Shown here in pieces: positions 59,082-64,000 of a DNA stretch of 64,000 nt; the first letter of the stretch is position 1; each line of letters opens with the position of its first letter. The position numbers and the translations under genes are program-made. This DNA comes from Rhynchospora pubera (taxonomy: Eukaryota; Streptophyta; Magnoliopsida; Poales; Cyperaceae). The stretch is from positions 61,480,251-61,544,250 of the forward strand of contig CM051463.1 of assembly GCA_028095005.1 (NCBI GenBank), written 5' to 3'. The notes under the pieces are model-generated. The model did no database searches. It had not been told where the DNA came from and saw only the letters and a program-made list of their open reading frames with translations.

Positions 59082-59480
59082 ATGAGCGACTGGCGTCTCA
59101 CTGCTGAAAGTTCGGTATACAGAGAAGCCCTACGAGCAACAGAATCATTAGAAGAGCCGGCCCTTGGTTTCGTTAAACCATCTGAAGCAACACAAATGGG
59201 CACCTCAACAATTATCAAGCAGAACAACACAATCATTCAACTGCTTGTTAAGATCAAGGATGAACTTGAAGATTGCAAGGATCAAATAAGAGACCTCAGA
59301 AGGACAAAAGCACCTGAAGGGTCTGACACATCGGAGGCCCTTGAACAAATCCAAAATCAACTCAAAAACTTGAGTCTCGGACCGCCAACAACCTTAAAAC
59401 GGCCAACCATAACGGGCAAATTTTTCGTATATCGTGACCCAAAGAAAATATACGAAGAAGAAAAGAAAAAGATACAATGA
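59082..59480 (+). CDS. Badnavirus ORF2-like virion-associated coiled-coil protein
   Basis: 132 codons. The N-terminal third has the YREALRATESL and ALGFVKPSEA-type motifs usual in this family. A heptad-rich middle (about residues 45-75, IIQLLVKIKDELEDCKDQIR) is predicted coiled coil, and the C-terminus is basic (EEEKKKIQ). In badnaviruses this protein is virion-associated and binds nucleic acid. The stop overlaps the polyprotein start in ATGA at 59477-59480, the family's usual arrangement for coupled or leaky translation. The frame is intact here. Confidence 0.85.
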   Translation: MSDWRLTAESSVYREALRATESLEEPALGFVKPSEATQMGTSTIIKQNNTIIQLLVKIKDELEDCKDQIRDLRRTKAPEGSDTSEALEQIQNQLKNLSLGPPTTLKRPTITGKFFVYRDPKKIYEEEKKKIQ

Positions 59481-60379
59481 GTCGCACTCAAACAGAAACA
59501 GTGGGTAGACCATCTGTATCAGGCCACGAAAACCAAATACCGACTGTTGAAGATCAAATTCGAGATTACAGACTCGGAAGTCGGTTACGGTATGAAGCAC
59601 AAAGAAGATTGCCGAGGCATAGGCAATATCGAAGGACATTAGAATCTCAACTAAGTCCTGATGCGGAACTAAGCATCTCACAGTTTCGCAGAGCACAGCA
59701 AGTCCCGGCAGAAACACTATACCAAGCCGGATGGAGCGAAAGAAATCATCGGGTATACCAACATTATTCCGATGAAAGAATTTTGGTGGTTGGAGATCAA
59801 AGGGAAATTCCTTTTATCTCTCAGGAAAGCTACAACAGGCTCGTTGAAGAAGGATTACAGCACTTACACATAGGTGTTGTAATGGTCAGGTTATACGCTC
59901 TGCACAGAAGAAATGCAGGGGTAAATGCTCTAGTTGTTTTAATAGACACGAGATGGGGGAATGATACCTCACTGATAAGTTCCATGGAAATGGACTTAAC
60001 AGACAACACACAGCTGGCATACGCAGTTCCTGATATGATGGTTAGTATTCATGATTTCTACAATCACATCCAATTGGTTGTACAAACTCATGGGTATGAA
60101 TCATGGCGAGGTGGAGAAAGCAACCTCTTAATCTCTCGATCTTTAATAGGAAGGTTATCGAACACCAGCCACACAAATTTTCGGTACAATGTCCAAGGTG
60201 TAACAGAGCACCCAGCGAGCAGAGGCATAAGGGCTATACCGGGACAACCGAGATCAACTGAAGAGTTGAGAGGCCAACGATGGATAATCAGGCCACCAGC
60301 AATTCCAGAGGTGCAACACCCACAGACAATCAGGGTCAGATCAAGAACTGATGGCTCCCTAGCCATTAGATTTGGTTGA
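59477..60379 (+). pseudogene. Polyprotein part 1: movement protein region, ends at premature stop
   Basis: 300 codons from ATG 59477 to a TGA at 60377-60379. Residues about 85-220 are the movement protein of the 30K superfamily, with the family motif VVMVRLYALHRRNAGVNALV and the later DTRWGND element; this protein carries virus cell to cell through plasmodesmata. The frame stays open past the TGA to about 60549 (an acidic stretch with EEEELEGEMALM-type character), so the stop is a single point lesion within a longer reading frame. Confidence 0.88.
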
Positions 60380-60543
60380 TATACAGCAACTGCACCAGCA
60401 GAACCAGCAGTTGTCGGGCCTAATGATGAAGAAGAACTAGAAGGAGAAATGGCCTTGATGGTTACAATTGAGGAACCAGAAACCTCAATTGAAGAAGAAT
60501 TGAAAGCAATTCAACTATTGGCATCCCTGTCTAGAGAAGGACG

Positions 60544-61476
60544 ATGCTAGATTATTGTCCAATCTGGGATAAAGATGAAGAATCAGAGGAAGAATGGCTC
60601 AATCCTTTCGCCTCCGAAGGTGATAAAGACAAACTGTCGCACTTTGCATACGCGGCAGAAGAAACAGAACTAGAATATCCTAAGATGAAGGCTTTCACAA
60701 AAATGATGGAATCAGCTTTTTCAACAGCTGAGAGTTCACTCACCCAGAGAAGGCCAACAGAACCAGTAATGGGTCCTGTTAACTATCCACCAGCAAGCAC
60801 ATCAAGGCAAACACCGATGCCAACAATACATGAAATCAGAGATCATGTTGGCAGACTCAAAGGAGGTTATGCACAACAGCATAGCGGGAGGTTCAACCTT
60901 CCAGATGCTCAAAGTGACAAAGGTGCAATTTTGGTATTACCAGAAGATATCGGGCAATACGGTGATGTAATTTCTCGATGGGAATCAATTACTCTCAATG
61001 TGGTTAATGACCGCAACTGGACGGATAACAAGAGTAAGGTGATTTTCATTGAAAATCTCCTAGGGGATGTAGAGAAAAAGATGTTCATCCAATGGAGAAT
61101 GGCGTATCCCCATGAATATGAAGAATTAATAGCAGTTGCAGATGATCCCCAAAACGTAATCTCCTGCATTCGAAGGATGATACTGCTAGAGGATCCATAC
61201 CAAGGATCCACTGAAGAACAAACACGCGCTTACCAAGACCTTGAGCGCTTGTCATGCAACCATGTTAAGGATCTGTTCAATTACATGAATGATTACAAGA
61301 TCCTTGCAGCAAAATCCGGGAGGATGTACATCTCCTCAGAACTCTCGGAAAAAATTCTTCAGAAAAATGCCACCTCTAATTGGGCAAGAACTAGAAAAGC
61401 CATTTTTGGACAAATACCCTGGAGCAGCGATAGGCGTTATGCCAAGAATAAATTTCTCATACCAGTACCTGGCTGA
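60544..61476 (+). pseudogene. Polyprotein part 2: coat protein region, frame-shifted relative to both sides
   Basis: Open from 60544 in a different frame from the movement protein, so an indel lies near 60540. The capsid-domain signature is at about residues 95-240 (SRWESITLNVVNDRNWTDNK and onwards to FIENLLGD, then CIRRMILLEDPYQG). Past about 61350, at a run of six A, the meaningful frame switches back to the first one; the remainder of this frame up to 61476 is out-of-frame reading. Confidence 0.85.
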
Positions 61477-64000
61477 AAGATGCAAACAAGCTGCACTCCA
61501 AAGGAGCTTGAAAGATCTCTCCTTTTGCAGCAAAATTCCATTACCAGGCTACTATGGAGAAAGAAAGAAGTATGGACTTCGCAAGTCCAAAACTTACAAA
61601 GGCAAATCCCACGAATCTCATGTGCGTGTTTTCAAGAGAAAACATGCTGACAAGGTCCGCAAATGCAAGTGTTTCATTTGTGGAGAAGAAGGACATTTCG
61701 CGCGAGATTGTAACCGCAAAACAGGAAACATTGCCAGGGCAGCCATTATTGAAAATATGGAGCTGTCAGATAGCTGGGATGTCCTCTCAGTTGATCTAAA
61801 TGAACCTGATAGTGACGCAATTTGCTCATTATCTGAAGGAGAAGTTGGAAATGTTGCTTCAGCCGTAATCAATGATTTACCATTTGGCGAGCAATCATTT
61901 ATGATGCAGGCAGAACAATTGAGCTGGCGGAGTTACATACAACTGCCTGAAGATCAAAGAGATTGTCCCCATGACTGGCAGGACAATGATTCAGTTCCAA
62001 CAGGACATGAAAAATGTTCCATGTGCAAAGAAATGACAACTGAATCAACAAGGGCATACTGTAAAAACTGCCGCCTAACAGTATGTCATATGTGTTCAAG
62101 ATTCAGGCTGGGCAGACGAATACGAACTAAGGTGCAGCCAATAGCACCTTATGATAGTAAGGATCAGCTAATCAATGAGCTGATGTCTTATGTTCAATAC
62201 CTCTTGGCGGAAAATGGAAAACTCAAACAACAACTGTTTGAGGCCGGAACAGAGGATCTCGAAGCCGAGTTTGATGAATTAATGAAAAAAGACAAAGGAA
62301 AAACCAAACTACGGTTCGAAGACGAAGAGGTAGATGAAGAAATAGAGATGGAACCCAAAAATCCAACAGGAGCTCTTCGAATAGCTTTTGCCAATACTAT
62401 CTCTATTGAGAAAATTGAGCGATTTAATACAGTGGTCCAAGACCCTGTAAGGGGCAAAAGAGTCCTAAACAGACTCTACAACATGGAAATAACCTTTGAA
62501 ATTTCAGGAGTCAACCCATTCAAGGTTCAAGCAATTCTTGACACAGGAGCAACTGTCTGTTGTGTCAACCAAGAAATTGTCCCACAAGAGGCATTGGAGC
62601 CAAGTGCCTATCCCATACAAATAAATGGGGTAAACTCGACTCAGATAGCCAGTCTAAAACTCAAAAATGGTAGTATGCTGATTGAGTCGAATAGGTTCAG
62701 AATTCCCTTCACCTATTCTTTTTCGATGGGGAAGAAGGAGGGAGTTCAGATGCTGATCGGGTGTAATTTTATCCGATCCATGCAAGGTGGATTGCGAATC
62801 GAAGGCCAGAACGTGACTTTTTACAAAAATATCACGACAATTGCAACCACAACGGATGCTGAGGTGGTACAAGCGGCAATTCCTGAGCTCGACCTGACGG
62901 GTTTAGAATACATTGAAGTAAGAGAGGTCGTAGCATACCACCAAGAGCAAGAGTCACAACAGTTTAAAGAGAAGTTCAGACCACTACTCAACAGACTAAA
63001 AGAACAGGGATTCATTGGAGAAAACCCCCTGAAACACTGGTCGAAAAATCAGGTGACGTGCTCTCTCGACATCATAAATCCTGATCTCCAGATTCAGGAT
63101 AAACCTCTGAAGCATGTGACGCCTCAAATGAAAGAACAATTCGAAAAACATACAAAGGCGTTATTACAACTGGGAGTAATTAGGCCTAGTAAAAGCAGGC
63201 ACAGAACCATGGCTATAATGGTCAATTCTGGAACCACCATTGACCCAGTCACTGGCAAAGAAATTAAAGGCAAAGAGCGCATGGTATTCAACTACAGGTC
63301 CCTCAACGATAATACCCATAAGGATCAGTATAGCCTCCCTGGCATCAATACTATCCTTAAAAAGGTCGGTCACAGTAAGATCTACTCGAAATTCGACCTC
63401 AATAGTGGATTTCATCAGGTGGCAATGGCACCTGAGTCAATTGAATGGACTGCTTTTGTGGTGCCTGGTGGACTATATGAATGGCTCGTTATGCCATTTG
63501 GATTGAAGAACGCACCGGCTATTTTTCAAAGAAAGATGGATCAGTGTTTTGCTGGTACCGAAGATTTTATAGCGGTGTATATTGATGATATTCTAGTATT
63601 TTCTGAGAATGAACAACAACATGCCGAGCACCTCAGAAAAATGCTAGAAATTTGTGAAAAATGGGGTCTTGTACTCTCTCCAACAAAGATGAAGATAGCA
63701 GTTAGAGAAATTGAATTTCTTGGAGCAATCATTGGAAGGAGTAAGGTGAAACTCCAACCCCATGTCATAAAGAAGATCGTCTCCTTTGATGAGGAGAAAC
63801 TGAAAGAAAAGGCCGGACTCCGAGCATGGTTAGGCATACTCAATTACGCCAGGAGTTACATTCCAAAACTTGGGACTCTTCTAGGTCCCTTGTACACAAA
63901 AACCAGCCCTCATGGAGATAAGCGCCTTAAACCGTCTGATTATGAACTAATAAGAAAAATCAAGGAAAAAGTGCAAAACCTGCCAGATCTGGAGCTTCCA
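61355..64000 (+). pseudogene. Polyprotein part 3: zinc knuckle, aspartic protease, reverse transcriptase (open to window edge)
   Basis: The original frame is open without a stop from about 61355 to 64000. Landmarks: CCHC knuckle CFICGEEGHFARDC at about 61670-61710 (genome binding during packaging); a second Cys-rich cluster at 62017-62100 (CSMCKEM, then YCKNCRLTVCHMC), typical of badnaviruses; aspartic protease active site ILDTGAT at about 62534; and reverse transcriptase with FDLNSGFHQ near 63400 and the catalytic YIDDILVF at 63578-63601. RNase H is expected to the right of the window. Key catalytic residues that can be seen are intact. Confidence 0.9.

Larger units (their letters stand above)
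59082..64000 (+). mobile_element. Endogenous badnavirus-like pararetrovirus, partial (runs off the window)
   Basis: Gene order and motifs match the Caulimoviridae, nearest to badnaviruses: a small coiled-coil protein overlapping by ATGA with a long polyprotein carrying movement protein, coat, zinc knuckle, aspartic protease and reverse transcriptase. These viruses do not need integration, so nuclear copies are fossils of illegitimate recombination. Visible lesions are one in-frame stop (60377) and two frame changes (near 60540 and 61350). The first viral ORF and the non-coding region with the primer site are not present on the left. RNase H would lie beyond 64000. Confidence 0.92.

Noticed and set aside
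59394..59717. Minus-strand ORFs within the viral element
   Set aside because: Shadows of the viral plus-strand frames; badnaviruses code on one strand only.

Overview
The window is nuclear DNA from a flowering plant. Evidence: spliced genes with GT-AG introns, LTR retrotransposons primed by initiator tRNA-Met, hAT, Mutator-like and Tourist-like elements, a plant L1 LINE, a tRNA-derived SINE-like insert, fragments of plant genes (plastid-type glucose-6-phosphate isomerase, a lectin receptor kinase) and an integrated badnavirus-like pararetrovirus. I cannot name the species. Most of the sequence is repeats; only one host gene looks intact.

Layout. 1-16.7 kb: a rearranged tandem array. A 0.95-kb segment occurs at 1310-2276 and 4352-5308, and a larger unit at about 4905-9001 recurs at about 9841-16660. 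Minus-strand exons of an unrecognised gene lie beside a broken glucose-6-phosphate isomerase fragment. The two large copies serve as filled and empty sites for each other: a hAT-type element sits only in copy A and a 3.2-kb LTR unit only in copy B, each with target-site duplications. 17.3-19.0 kb: a solo LTR (minus) of the family found complete at 34-44 kb. 19.4-26.2 kb: a Tourist-like MITE, a 1.75-kb hAT element with perfect 8-bp target duplication, a frameshifted lectin receptor kinase fragment, and a diverged third copy of the leader region of the array. 26.26-31.20 kb: a long LTR unit (plus) with a truncated Copia element nested in it. 33.2-44.6 kb: a putative host transcript unit split by a complete 9.7-kb Copia-type element (34440-44140) whose two 1786-bp LTRs differ by one base that I could find, although its interior is a stop-riddled pol relic.

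46.96-52.04 kb: the best host gene, nine exons on the minus strand encoding about 552 aa with a Ser/Arg-rich N-terminus and a central coiled coil; I do not recognise the family. 52-59 kb: MITEs, a 5'-truncated L1 LINE and AT-rich spacer. 59.08 kb to the window end: a badnavirus-like endogenous viral element (small coiled-coil ORF, movement protein, coat, zinc knuckle, aspartic protease, reverse transcriptase) with only three visible breaks; it runs off the right edge.

Most noteworthy: the recently moved but coding-dead Copia element, the little-decayed pararetrovirus, the reciprocal filled/empty sites in the tandem duplication, and the juxtaposition of exons from two unrelated genes next to a duplicated promoter/leader. 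All calls come from reading by eye; no database search or alignment program was used.
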